In this document: piece by piece, positions 11,781 to 22,411 of the stretch
Layout of the letters: the number at the start of each line of letters is the position of its first letter
Position numbering within the stretch: position 1 is the stretch's first letter
NCBI GenBank assembly: GCA_014529385.2
Contig: CM043944.1
Location: forward strand, 178,593,740-178,657,739
DNA: 64,000 nucleotides
Direction of reading: 5' to 3'
DNA from: Adiantum capillus-veneris
Taxonomy: Eukaryota > Streptophyta > Polypodiopsida > Polypodiales > Pteridaceae
The notes under the pieces: model-generated
Seen by the model: the letters and a program-made list of their open reading frames with translations, nothing else
The model's database searches: none
What the model was told of the DNA's origin: nothing
Program-made: the position numbers and the translations under genes

Positions 11781-12600
11781 TCAAGGGTTTGGACAAAAGG
11801 GAGATATTGATTTGATTCCAAAAGGTCCATAATATCTGAATGCAAGCTTACGGAATTTCCCTAGCTTTAAGGAGTTGTGTTTGGGTTTGATTCTGAGGAA
11901 AACTTGTTCGTCTTTACTAAAGCTTCTAGCGGAGCGGTGAAGATCAGCGTAGCTCTTCTGCCTATCACTAGCTCTCTTTAGGTTGTCTCTAATGACTAGA
12001 AGTTGATGATCCATCTCTTCCAGGGTAGACTTAGCAGCAGGAACATGAAGAGTTGGGTCTGCTAATCGAAGAGGGACTAAACATTCCTGACCATACAAGG
12101 CTTTAAAGGGTGACATTTGAGGCTGCGATGGTGAGAAGAGTTATAAGCAACTCAACTAGGGGAAAAAAAACTTGATCCATTTCTGGGGCTATTGGTTGCA
12201 GTATGCTCGAAGCATATCTCCAATGACTTGATTCACTCGCTCAGTTTGACCATCAATCTCCGGATGATATACTGAGCTGAGATTTAGTTGGGTACCTAGA
12301 GATTGAAACATGGCTTGCCAAAACTTAGAAGTAAAGTTGGCATCCCGATCACTGATGATTCTTGCAGGGATTCCATGTAATCTTGCTACCTCTCTGACAA
12401 ATACTTGGGCTATGTCGATGGCGGTGGCTGTCTGCTTCATTGGAATTAGAGGAGTCACCTTAGTAAGCTTATCTACTATGACAAAAATAGAATCATAGTT
12501 TCCAGTTGTCTTTGGAAGACAAGTGACAAAGTCAATACTCAAACAATCCCCGCTTCATCTGAGGAATATCCAGGGCCTGAAGCTTTCTAGGTAGTAAAGA
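11781..12600 (-). pseudogene. Element I integrase remnant (chromovirus-like Gypsy)
   Basis: Two frames separated by a frameshift near 12120-12188 encode the integrase. The upstream one (12542-12189) has all three catalytic acidic residues: D in SIDFVTCLPK, D in IISDRDANF and E in GQTERVN. The downstream one (12116-11781) has SPFKALYGQE and the tail DEQVFLRIKPKHNSLKLGKF...RYYGPF. A readable LQALDIPQMK segment precedes the core. The sequence resembles chromoviral Gypsy integrases rather than that of host element A, so the two are different lineages. Integrase inserts the cDNA into host DNA; this copy is broken. Confidence 0.8.
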
Positions 12601-13136
12601 AGACCATCTGCTAAGGTATAGTCAGTTAAGTGTTCCGTTTTGGTTCTGAGCTTGAATCTCTTGTAGAAGAGGTCTAAAATAGGGGTCTACCTGAATTTCT
12701 TGTTGAACTCCCTCGGGTAAAGAAGAGCTAAGGAGTGAAATAAGTCAACGTTGATGAGGACAGGACTGCTGGTCAAGAGGTCTTCGAAGGCAGCATCTCT
12801 CCCCAACAAAAAAAGAAAGAGTTATCCTCAACTCGAATAAAATACATAATTGATGAAGCTTCTTGGATACGTCTTGCGACTTAACTTCTTGTTAACACTT
12901 TCAACTTGACTTCTCTCTTACACTTCTTCATCTCCAAAAATCTGCTAATATAATATTGGAGTCATGGGAAATCTTCCTTAATAAGCTATCTTCTTGAATA
13001 AGTCATCGCGTTTGTGGCTTCTTCAGTACGCTACTTCTTCTTTATAAGATACTGGCAATCCCTTCTTTATCAGCACTTGTTATCTTCTTATTTTTGCGAT
13101 CTTCACTCTCTTGTAACTTAGTCATTTTCTTATCTG
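12601..13136 (-). pseudogene. Element I RNase H-integrase linker debris
   Basis: Minus-strand fragments such as EIQVDP and SSSTLTYFT are reminiscent of the linker between RNase H and integrase in chromoviral Pol. No zinc finger or RNase H active site can be read. From about 12790 to 13136 I see only AT-rich non-coding sequence. Confidence 0.35.
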
Positions 13137-13652
13137 ATGGCATCTTGGCAAGAAGACTTGGTTCTTCCTGTATGCATCTCTCACTTGCAAAGTGCAGATG
13201 AGGCAGTTAAAAGACAGTTCTTAGAGCGATACAAAGATCTCCTCTTCCCTCAGCCAAATTCTTGTGTCGTCCAGACGATATGGAAGACATGGCGACATCT
13301 CACAAGAGTGACTCTTTGGGGTAGAGACCATTTCCGCAACAATACCCGACTAGCTATGGTTACAAAAGCTCTGGGACTTGGCCCTTGATACTACTGCATC
13401 AAAAGGACACAAGATCCTGAGTTCTCCACAAGGTTGTTCTTGCTTGTGCAGTTTATCCCCCATTCTAAGATTTGTCTCGATACCATCTGGAGTCTTCCTC
13501 TTAGAGTTCCTTTTCTCTTCTCAGCTCATACCCGAGAAATTGCTCAAGCTGTTTCTCGTAGAACCATTCCAGAAGGTGAGCGTCCTAACATGTGTGGCGC
13601 TTGTGATACTTGGCTATGTGACCATATATTAGAGGATCTTCATGAGTTGTAA
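13137..13652 (+). CDS. Antisense ORF of unknown function inside element I
   Basis: On the strand opposite to the element's own genes, a 171-codon frame runs from ATG 13137 (a stop lies seven codons upstream) to TAA 13652. A single internal TGA at 13386-13388 interrupts it. The protein opens MASWQEDLVLPVCISHLQSA, is rich in Trp, Arg and Leu (KTWRHLTRVTLWGRDHFRNN) and ends with a Cys cluster, MCGACDTWLCDHILEDLHEL, that could bind zinc. No membrane or signal segment is evident. I do not recognise the family. It occupies the place where gag/protease should be. It may be a captured host exon or an extra retrotransposon ORF; antisense ORFs are known in some plant Gypsy lineages (for example Grande and Retand), usually near the 3' end. 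Confidence 0.4.
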
Positions 13653-14595
13653 ACTTTCTTGCCTCTCCGTAATTACTTCCTGCCTCCCTTGTAATCCTTT
13701 TTGTCTTTAATTGAAGAAATATCTTTTTTGAAAAAATTGAGTATTGTCAGTATTTCCTTTCCTTCAAATGACAGTCTCTCTTCTTCAATTGCCAATGAGT
13801 TTTTAATGACTTCTCTTTACTGTGTACTTTTAATTTTTGCAAATGGTCTTTCGTCTACAATAGTCTTGAGTAAAGATTCCCACTTTAAAGTCCTTGGCTA
13901 ACTCATAAGTTTGCTTTCTTATTCTTCTCAAGTCTTTGAATGATCGGCAGAATTTGTGAGCTTATCTCTTGCACTTTCCCATCTTTAAGGGATTTCTTTT
14001 GGTCGGACTTCAAAAAAAAACACTTGGTCATCACTTGTACTCTTAAGATTCTTTCTTATGACTTGCAATTTGGCAATCCAGTTCTTCACTTGATTAAAAT
14101 AAAATAAAATCCTTCTATCTGAAGGTTACCTTGGTATGATTTACAGTAATCTTGAATTCTCATGAAGTCCTAACAATAGAAAACTTGGAAAATCCGCAAC
14201 TCTTGCGCTCAACAAGACTTCTTCAATTCAGTGGATAAGTACTCAATTTTTCATTGTATTGATGTAAATAAAAATGCCATCCTTACCCTTCCATGTAATC
14301 TTCCAATCCTGATAATTCAAACCTTCATAAATCTCTCATTTATGAGCTTCCAAAAATGTTCCAGCATAGCGAGCCTTCGCTCTAGCATCGCAATTTCCCT
14401 CCTCTCATAGATAGTCCGTTGAATCTCTTCTGGCAGATCTCAAGCCATCTTGAAATTTTTTGAATAATTTATTGGAACATCAAGACTTCATTTGGTAATA
14501 TAATTGAAATTTGGGTGCTACGCTGAGTTGTTTTTCTCTCATGCATTAATCTTAAATCCAAAATTCTACATTCCAAGGTCCAAGATTCAAAATTA
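13653..14595. other. Element I leader region, no gene seen
   Basis: AT-rich sequence between the antisense ORF and the PBS. I find no Gag motif, no zinc knuckle and no long frame on either strand; the 66-codon plus frame at 13701-13901 has no recognisable similarity. Confidence 0.4.
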
Positions 14596-14608
14596 GGCTC
14601 TGATACCA
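14596..14608 (-). other. Primer-binding site of element I (initiator Met tRNA)
   Basis: The minus strand reads TGGTATCAGAGCC, a perfect 13-base iMet complement, two bases from the LTR edge at 14611. This confirms that the right-hand LTR is the 5' LTR and that the element points left. Confidence 0.85.
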
Positions 14609-16579
14609 CTTATGAGGGCCATACCCAGACTCGACTTTACTCACCTCCCTTAGTCCTCCAGACCGTTCCAGGGAATGACATAGATCTATCTGCAGGTATC
14701 CCTCCCACTTGGGACCGACACTCAGACACGAATCCGGTCTATCTCGAATGCCAACCCAATGTAAGGGCCATACACAGACTCGACCCTACTCAGCTCTCTC
14801 AGTCCTCCAGACCGTTCCACGGAATGATGTAGATCTATCTGCAAGTATCCCTCCCACTTGGGATCGACACTCAGATAGGACTCCGGCCTATCTCGATTGC
14901 CAACCCAAGGGGGTGCATCCCTTCATTCAATGATTCTATCCGTTTCTCATAATCAATCTGTCCTTGACAGCTTTCCGCACCCAAAATCGTGGTCCTTAAT
15001 CTTGATTCTCTTGATCTTTAACTTGAGGATCTGCTCTTGCTTTCTTGTGCTCCCTTGGTTCATGGCGATAACCCCTTTTTCCTGACAAGCAGGCACGACA
15101 GTTATCACTTTCCCCTAAGAAGAGGGATCTTGCAATCCTACCTGGTCTCGCTCGTCCTTGATTACCCATTTTTATCCCACGTAGTCCTAGCGTTTAACAT
15201 AAAAGTTTTAAGTCAACATCCGGCCATCTGACCCTCCGGATCCGCCCACCCACCGAACCATTTCATGAAAATCCCTTCATGAGGTAGTACTTAACTACTA
15301 CGAAATCAGGAAGACAACAGTCTATCAGACATCATCAAAGCAGCATGCAATTTGTTGTATACCCTTGTTCAGGGAAATTCATCTGGTTGTTCCCGCCAGA
15401 TATTTATTTAAAAACTTTTAATTCATTTTCTTTCCTTTATTTGCTATAATTAGCTTGTAACTAGTTTTATTACTAATCATGCAACACATTTAGTTTCAAC
15501 CAATTCATCTAGCCTCCCCATTTAGCCCAAGATAATCGGTTACAGCCATCAAAATGGCAACACCTTCACAATATTCCTAGAATTAAGTGTTTGGGAGAGG
15601 CTCATCAAGTAATTTAATCATTCCTTCCTAAGCATTTTATTTCGAGAGGTATAGCACCATCTGGTGATAGATGCATAGGATAACCCCTATATTCCTAGCC
15701 TTTCCAGTTCCTTTTTAAGCAACCAAGTCGAACAAATTTCCTTAATTAAATTCACATCATCCTCCCTGAGTATAACCTTCTCATCCAACCATTGGCATTA
15801 GGCCATACGGGATTATGGCCGATTTCCAATAAGATACCACGGGTACTTCACCCGGCCGAGAAAAAATAAAACAAACCCATTCATCCCTTATCCTTCGGGC
15901 ATGAATGATCTAGGTATAACAACTTGCCAGTTACGCTGCCCTAGCCGAAAAGGACCAATCTCTAACAAGTTCCCCAAGAGATAGAATCCACTCAATGGGC
16001 CGTCCTTTCAATCAAATTGACCCCAAGAAGATCCATCTTGGTTCACGGCCATTTCCAGACAATCTTCAAAACTGCTAGTTAAATCTATGTTTTGCAATGG
16101 GTTATCCCTATCACCTCTCGCGATTCCTTTTAACTCCTAGTTGGTAATTTCCAGGTTCATTCATTTAACAACCTTAATTCCTACTTTCATTAATTATCTA
16201 CCAGCCAAGTTTATTTAGAAAATACAAGCGAGTTTTTGCCATAGATATTTGATGGTTAATGTCTCTTTGGAAATGCCAACTTTTTAAGTTCAATCCCCGT
16301 TTTGTACGATTCTCAGGTTTTTGCAATCCTTGGCCATCCATAGGACATCTCCGTGGAAGCTTGTAGAGTTTTCCGTTCAAACAACACGGAGCTCAATTCC
16401 GCGAAGTTATCCCCTATCTCCCCCATCCCGTATTTGCAAACAAACTTGAAATTGAAAACTTTAGAAATACTCTTCAATACCAAAAATTGAACTACTTCTA
16501 TCGAGCTTAAACAACTACTCTTTTCTTATGATACCTAGCTTTCCATTTCATGAAGCTAAAAGGTCATCCTATAATTTAT

Positions 16580-17730
16580 GAGGTTTCGAGCTTTCGTAAA
16601 GCTTAAACCTAAAATCCAAAGTATTCACTAAAGCTTACACCTAAGTGCAAAGTTACCATTAAAGATTAGCTTACGAGTGCAAATCTACCTTTGAAGCTTA
16701 ACTTTATGATGCGTAGATACTCTTATCACTTACCCTAATTGCAAGGTTTCCATTAAAACTTAAAACCTAAAAATGCAAGGTAATCACTAAAGCTTACATC
16801 TAAGATCAAAGTTACCATTAAAGCTTAGCTTACAAATGCAAATCTACTTTTGAAGCTTAGCTTTATGATCCATAGATACTCTTATCAGTTACCCTAATTT
16901 CAAGGTTTCCATTAAAGCTTAAAACCTAAAAAAGCAAGATAATCGCTAAAGGTTACATCTAAGATCAAAGTTACCATTAAAGCTTAGCTTACGAATGCAA
17001 ATCTACCTTTGAAGCTTAGCTTTATGATGCATAGATACTCTTATCACTTACCCTAATTGCAAGGTTTCCATTAAAGCTTAAAACCTAAAAATGCAAGGTA
17101 ATCGCTAAAGCGTACATCTAAGAGCAAAGTTAGCATTAAAGCTTAGCTTAAGAATGCAAACCTATCTTTGAAGCTTAGCTTTATGATGCATAGATACTCT
17201 TATCACTTACCCTAATTGCAAGGTTTTCATTAAAGCTTAAACCCTAAAAATGCAAGGTAATCGCTAAAGCTTACATCTAAGAGCAAAGTTACCATTAAAG
17301 CTTAGCTTACGAATGCAAATCTACCTTTGAAGCTTAGCTTTATGATGCATAGATACTCTTATCACCTATCCGAATTGCAAGGTTTCCATTAAAGCTTAAA
17401 ACCTAAAAATGCAAGGTAATCGCTAAAGCTTACATCTAAGAGCAAAGTTACCAATAAAGTCTAGCTTACGAATGCAAATCTACCTTTGAAGCTTAGCTTT
17501 ATGATGCATAGGTACTCTTATCACTTACCCTAATTGCAAAGTTTCCACTAAAACTTAAAACCTACATATGCGAGGTAATCGTTAAAGCTTACATCTAAGA
17601 GCAAAGTTACCATTAAAGCTTAGCTTACGAATACAAATCTACCTTTGAAGTTTAGCTTTATGATGCATAGGTACTCTTATCACTTACCCTAATCGCAAGG
17701 TTTCCATTAAAGCTTAAAACTAAAATGATG
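16580..17730. repeat. 159-bp tandem satellite array inside the element I LTR
   Basis: About seven units repeat with an exact 159-base period: TTTATGAT recurs at 16703, 16862, 17021, 17180, 17339, 17498 and 17657. Units differ by scattered point changes but almost no indels. Each unit contains several AAAGCTTA/AAGCTTAG sub-motifs, hinting at growth from a shorter ancestor. The first unit (from about 16580) is the most diverged. Confidence 0.9.
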
Positions 17731-18087
17731 CACATAAACCTTTCTAGTATTAAAACACATTTAATTAAACCTACTAGAAATGAAGATTACCTCCTCTAAG
17801 CAAGAGGGATGTGGGGTTGAAGTCCTTCTTGAAGAGATGTGAGGCTCAAGGAGGAAGGAAGGTATTTATGGTGAAGAGGAAGGAGAGAGGAGCTTCTTCA
17901 CAAAACCCTCAAGGGTTTTGGTCTTCAAGAGAGGGAGAGAGTTGAGGGTTTGGCCTTCAAGAGAGGGGGAGAGCAAGAGCAAGGTTTAATGGAAACCTTG
18001 AGTTACTTAATCATAGTCTTGAGCATGGCAAGTATGCAAGTAGCTTACCAATATGTGTCTGTGTATAAATACAAAGGAGAAGGGGTG

Positions 18088-18098
18088 CTTATATAGGA
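18088..18098 (-). promoter_or_regulatory. Probable TATA box of element I
   Basis: The minus strand reads CCTATATAAGC about 470 bases into the LTR and 20-160 bases downstream of the CCAAT-box repeats. This is the expected spacing for a U3 core promoter. The element's other LTR lacks it. Confidence 0.55.
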
Positions 18099-18120
18099 AA
18101 AAGGTGTGTGTAATTCTCTT

Positions 18121-18270
18121 CTCAATTCCTATTGGACCCCAATTTCTCTTCTCAATTCCTATTGGACCCCAAATTCTCCTCTCAATTCCTATTGGACCCC
18201 AAATTCTCTTCTCAAATGCTATTGGACCCTATTTCTCTTCTCAAATGCTATTTGGACCCCAATTTTCTTC
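18121..18270 (-). repeat. Five 30-bp CCAAT-box repeats in the element I U3
   Basis: Tandem units start at 18121, 18151, 18181, 18211 and about 18240. On the minus strand the first four carry a perfect CCAAT within GGTCCAATAG; the fifth has CCAAAT. Their position just upstream of the TATA motif suggests an array of NF-Y-type promoter elements. Confidence 0.75.
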
Positions 18271-18563
18271 TTAGTTCTTATCTCTTAACTTTACCTTTCA
18301 ATTAAGTTAGTCCCTTTTTCTCCTAGTTCTCGATCTAGATCAGTTCCCACGCGGATTTTCACGAAGAAGTATAAAAATAATCTTAACCTTGAATGAAAAA
18401 TATAGGGATGACGTAATTTCTTATCTGAAATATCCGTGTCTTTTTATTCTGGAGTGAAGTCTCGTTGTCCGTATAAATTCTTTGTTGGTCTTGCTTTTTT
18501 CTAAATTATTTTGTAGGCTGAAAAGGTTCTAAATGGTTCTAGGATTTAGGGAGGGACCTTACA

Positions 18564-19509
18564 GTGGCAGCCAAATAAGATAGAAAACACATGCACCCAG
18601 AAACCGACGAACTTCAGTAACCGAAGAGCACATTTCCTTCATCTCTTGAATAGCTTCAACTTTAGCCAGACTTGGCCTTCTACTTTCTGGACTGCACATG
18701 TGCCCTACAATTAGAACCTCTTTGGCACCAAAAGTTGATTTTTGCCCTGAAAGTGTTAAGTTAACTTCTTCAAGCGTGGATAAAATAGCATCACAGTCAA
18801 CAATATGTTGAGCAACAAACTATCAGAACCCCCTCTAATCTTTTACCTCATCTTTTGAGCTTTCCTCACAGCCCTTAATCGGTAGATCATCAATGAAAGG
18901 CATAGTAACATGTGGGATAAAGTCCCTTAATACCTTATTCATGCTGTTCATCATATGACCTACAGAATTGGTAGCACCCTGTGGCAGAGTGCACATCCTT
19001 ACCAATTTGAGAGGTGTACGCAAACATAGTACGATCCCTGCTCTCCAATGCTAACTGAAATTGATCATATCCAGAATAAAGATCACCCATAGAATAAATT
19101 GACCTACCTGCAAAAGCCTCAGCAAATTCATCCACAATTGGGCCGGTACCCACATTGCGGATTGTTACCTTATTAACAGGCTCCATATCCTGTATGAACC
19201 TTAAAGTACCATTTTTCTTTGGAACAGTGAACCATCGGTTAGAGTATGGCGCACATGATGGTTCCAAGATTCCCATTTGTATCTTCTCATAAGCAAATTG
19301 ATAAGCTTTGGCAAGTGAGCTTTAGGAACTGGAATAGGACGTAAGCTCCATGGCATGTGAGGAACAGTGAATATAACCATAGGTGCAAAAACACTTGGAT
19401 CCACACACCCAATCTCACTTGGCTCAAAGGCAAAAGCTTTACCATGTGTTTCGATCATACCTTGAAAACACTTGATTTCCTCTTCGTTGAGAAAACCATC
19501 TTCTCCCAC
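18564..19509 (-). pseudogene. Element A reverse transcriptase
   Basis: Frames 19509-19201, 19276-18935 and 19023-18835 together encode the RT. In order: VPHMPWSLRPIPVPKAHLPK, RWFTVPKKNGTLRFIQDM, GDLYSGYDQFQLALESRD, LPQGATNSV, and the active-site block MPFIDDLPIKG, in which FIDD replaces YxDD as is usual in this family. Frameshifts fall near 19290 and 19000. The thumb and connection continue across element I into 9280. Confidence 0.8.
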
Positions 19510-19515
19510 CTTCAG

Positions 19516-20019
19516 CTATTGCAATGTCTCTTTAGTGAATTTGTGCCCAATGTTCTTAGGATTTCTGATCATAGGCTGTCGAGAAGCTTCTTTAATTACT
19601 TCATCACTTCCCTCTGGTAGAGGTGTAGCCACAGGTCTCACTTTCTTTGCAACTGTCTTGTTCTTCGTCTTTACATGTGCTTCAACTTCTTTATCCAAGT
19701 CATCCTCAATATGCATAAGTGCCTCCTATATGTCCATTGAGTGCACTTTAACAACTTCAGTTCCACTTTTTAACCCGTTCTGCTTGATATCCTCAAGCTC
19801 TGAAATAGTATCAACATAAGAGATCTCTTTGAAGATTCCTGATATCACATCATCCTGTTCTAGCACATCACATCCCTGCAAGTCACTTTGAATGCTTGAA
19901 ACATATTGTTTCTCCCACTTAGTTAAATCATTAAATTTCCTGTAAGATACTGAACCCTCAGATGTCAACCCAAGAAATCTTGAAGAGAAGATTGAACTTC
20001 TCCTCACTTGCACCACCAT
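19516..20019 (-). pseudogene. Element A protease-RT linker
   Basis: Two open stretches (20019-19726 and 19716-19516) encode acidic, Lys-rich sequence without a catalytic motif, for example MVVQVRRSSIFSSRFLGLTS and KTKNKTVAKKVRPVATPLPE. Position between protease and RT in the same orientation makes it part of Pol. No enzymatic role is visible. Confidence 0.55.
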
Positions 20020-20028
20020 AGTCCCGCT

Positions 20029-20892
20029 TTATAGTGGCACCCCAAGGAAATCCTGAACAAATCTTTGTTCTTTAAACTCCTTACGTATCTTTGGCAATGG
20101 ACGATCATGTAAACTGTCTTTGTTTCTAACATGATCAACACATACAATTAGAAATTGAACCGCTTTCTTAACATCTCGGCTTCGAACCCTGGCATAGGCC
20201 GAGCCATCATCTAGCACCTTTGTTTCCATCTGCACAGTCGTAATGTAGGGTTGTCCCAGAATCAATGGGTAGGAGGAATGCTCCTGCATAAAAAAGTTCT
20301 ACTCATCACAGACATCCCCAATAGTTACCTTAACATTTGCGCATGCATCATAAAGATCTCCAGGAAGCATGTTGGTAGCTCGAATCCGCCACCCATGATC
20401 TACATCAATAGGCCACTTCCCCTTTTGGTGCAAATTCTTTGCCATGAGATTGATTTCCGAACCATGGTCTATGAGGGCTAAGACCGGCTCCTCAATGTCG
20501 CCAAGCTTTACCACTGTTTCTGTCGTTGCTCTGGCCCAATGAGTCCTCGAAAAGTGACTCTTGGGTATAACTTCTTCACCTTCACCATCATTAAAATGCA
20601 TGTTTCTTACCTCAGATATAATCGGGCTGGGAACCACCACAGGCTTTGGCTCTTCTTCTTCAAGATCTGCTAAATACTCTTCATAGTCTTCCAAGATCGC
20701 TTTGTGACGAACCACTTGGCTTTTAACTGGATCTGACTCTTGATCACTCGATACTTGTCGCTTCCTTTTTATAATGTCGATGATCTCTTCATGGAACTCG
20801 CTCTTAGCAATTCCAAGAATATCCCCCAATGTGAGCTCCACTTTACTATTTAGGATACGTTCTTCAAAAACTTTCTTCAAATCTGAAGCCAA
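20029..20892 (-). pseudogene. Element A aspartic protease
   Basis: The frame at 20892-20299 contains the active-site block LALIDHGSEINLM (D-H-G-S in place of the usual D-S/T-G). It continues past a TAG near 20297 into 20289-20029, with YPLILGQPYITTVQMETKVL and a DDGSAYARVRSRD segment. The TAG replaces a position that I recall as Gln in relatives. The protease would cleave the Gag-Pol precursor. Confidence 0.75.
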
Positions 20893-20925
20893 TTCAATAT
20901 CAGACTTGAGTTTATACGAGGGCCC

Positions 20926-21505
20926 TTAAGGCTTACCTTGCTTCTTGTCCTTTGGAGCTTCTTCCATAACCACCTCCGGAGCAGGTTTAGGAGCTGGCCC
21001 TTCTTCTTTCTTATTGCCTTTTTGACGTCCCAACCACCTCTTTATCTCTTTTCCGCTTCTCTTCCACCATAGCTTCATTGGATTGAGCTTTAGCAATATA
21101 AGCATATACCGAAAGAGAATCCACTGGATCGGTCCACCCAGTAGTTTCTCGAATTGAATTACCCACCTGGCGTAACTTCCCATATGTTACCTTACCTGCT
21201 TCTGTTGTCTTTAAAGCATATGGCCACAACAGGCCCTTTGTACCTGTACCATCATCATCGTTCTTACCACAAACTTGCAGCCCATATGTAGCTGCTTCCA
21301 TAAGGGCAACGTTATGCTGTATTTCCTCCACTATCTTCTTCATTCCGCCTCTACCAAAGTTCAAGCGGAGCAGTTCCCCTGTCACCCTGAGATGAATCTT
21401 CTTGTCTTTCCAGAAAACCACATTCTTCTTATAAGCTTCATCAAACTCATGACACTCTCTCACAAACCTGTGGTCTTCACTATTCACCACATGGATCAAT
21501 CCCAA
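20926..21505 (-). pseudogene. Element A Gag C-terminal (nucleocapsid) region
   Basis: The frame at 21505-21011 contains SEDHRFVRECHEF followed by RLNFGRGGMKK. This matches the nucleocapsid zone of the family, but the first Cys pair of the zinc knuckle is disrupted (HVVN where C-x-x-C is expected). A Lys/Pro-rich tail (21183-20926) follows in another frame. The region probably bound element RNA. Confidence 0.6.
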
Positions 21506-21733
21506 TTTTTACGTGGTCGCTGTTGCTGCTTAGGTTCAGAAGTAGATGCCTTTGCAGCTAAACCCTTCAAATTTAATAGTTTTAAAATTCAAATTTAATT
21601 CTTGAATACCTTTAACGAGATCGTCAAGAACAGGCCCCTCCACTTTGGGTAATGTAGAGGGCGGCTTCTCTTTAAGCTCTTCTTCATCATCATCCAGTAC
21701 CTCGATCACAATTTGCTTATCAACCCGCTTCTG

Positions 21734-22359
21734 TCATTTTACGATCATGTTCACCGCTTCAGATACTATTTTCCAATCTGATGTCAATCCCAATTCTCCC
21801 GCCGGATCCTCCAATAATTGCACCAAATTCTTTTGTAGTCGCGGATCAGTAGCTTGAATAAACAATTCCACCTTTTGATCCCTCAAGGAACGTTGTTCTG
21901 CTGACGATAACTGATCAAACTTCTTTTCAAACTCTCGCAACAGTTCTTGTGCAGATAAATTTTTACCCTTCTTCTGCACCCACTTCGTAAAACTCTGTCT
22001 GGTCACCCGTTGAGAATCCTCCAAAAAATATCCCTCTTGCAGCACCTTCTTAAATTCCTGCCAGTTCGGCCCTTGAGCCGCTTGAATTTCTTTAATCCGG
22101 GCCCTTAGTTCTGGCATTGCAATCAGATGAAATCCTTCCACTAAATCCTCGTATTGAATACCATTATCTTCCATAGACTGCTCATACAAATTGCAAAATT
22201 TTGAAATATCTCGGCCCTCAAACCATTGCAGCTTTTTCGTAACATTTTGACGAGGTTTACGAATTTGCTCTTGCAAATTATGTTGCAGCTGGGCAGCCTG
22301 TTGCTGTTGCATGTATGCTGCATCATTTGTTGCATGGCTGCTTCTTGTGGTGTAGACAT
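21734..22359 (-). pseudogene. Element A Gag (capsid)
   Basis: The likely start is ATG at 22359 (MSTPQEAAMQQMMQ). A small frameshift near 22310 then leads into the long frame ending at 21734. The Gln-rich N-terminus (YMQQQQAAQLQHN) is followed by a capsid-like alpha-helical part with WFEGRDISKFCNLYEQSMED, LREFEKKFDQLS and LVQLLEDPAGELGLTSDW. The open frame also extends artificially into the LTR up to 22504. Gag would form the particle shell. Confidence 0.75.
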
Positions 22360-22388
22360 ATGCTTCAACAATTTTCCCACCCCGGCTC

Positions 22389-22409
22389 GGTTTCACGTCG
22401 GGTTCACCA
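22389..22409 (-). other. Candidate primer-binding site of element A
   Basis: Two bases inside the 5' LTR edge the minus strand reads TGGTGAACCCGACGTGAAAC. It begins with the obligatory TGG but is not the initiator-Met complement. I cannot assign the tRNA. Confidence 0.45.
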
Positions 22410-22411
22410 GG

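Larger units (their letters stand above)
9281..18563 (-). mobile_element. Gypsy element I, inserted into element A
   Basis: A 9.3-kb minus-strand element has LTRs at 9281-11016 and 14611-18563 and a perfect iMet PBS at 14596-14608. LTR ends are TGTGAGGGCC (TATGAGGGCC in the right copy) and GGACCTTACA. Flanking pentamers GTGAC (9276-9280) and GTGGC (18564-18568) form a 4/5 target duplication. Removing 9281-18563 plus one pentamer copy leaves the RT-RNase H linker of element A in a single open frame, which fixes the insertion point. Inside, gag, protease and RT are missing; only integrase pieces and an antisense ORF remain, so it is non-autonomous. Confidence 0.85.
14611..18563 (-). mobile_element. 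5' LTR of element I (long form, 3.95 kb)
   Basis: It matches the left LTR from 14611 to about 15922 and from about 18103 to 18563. The intervening 2.18 kb is unique to this copy and holds a satellite array, a purine-rich stretch near 17805-18000 and a TATA region. Junctions show only a couple of bases of microhomology, so I infer a deletion in the left copy rather than an insertion here, but cannot prove it. The first base pair of the LTR has mutated from TG to TA. Confidence 0.8.

Noticed and set aside
16580-17730. CRISPR-like array
   Set aside because: Units are 159 bp with no unique spacers, inside a plant LTR; the 30-bp and 43-bp arrays are also contiguous repeats without spacers.
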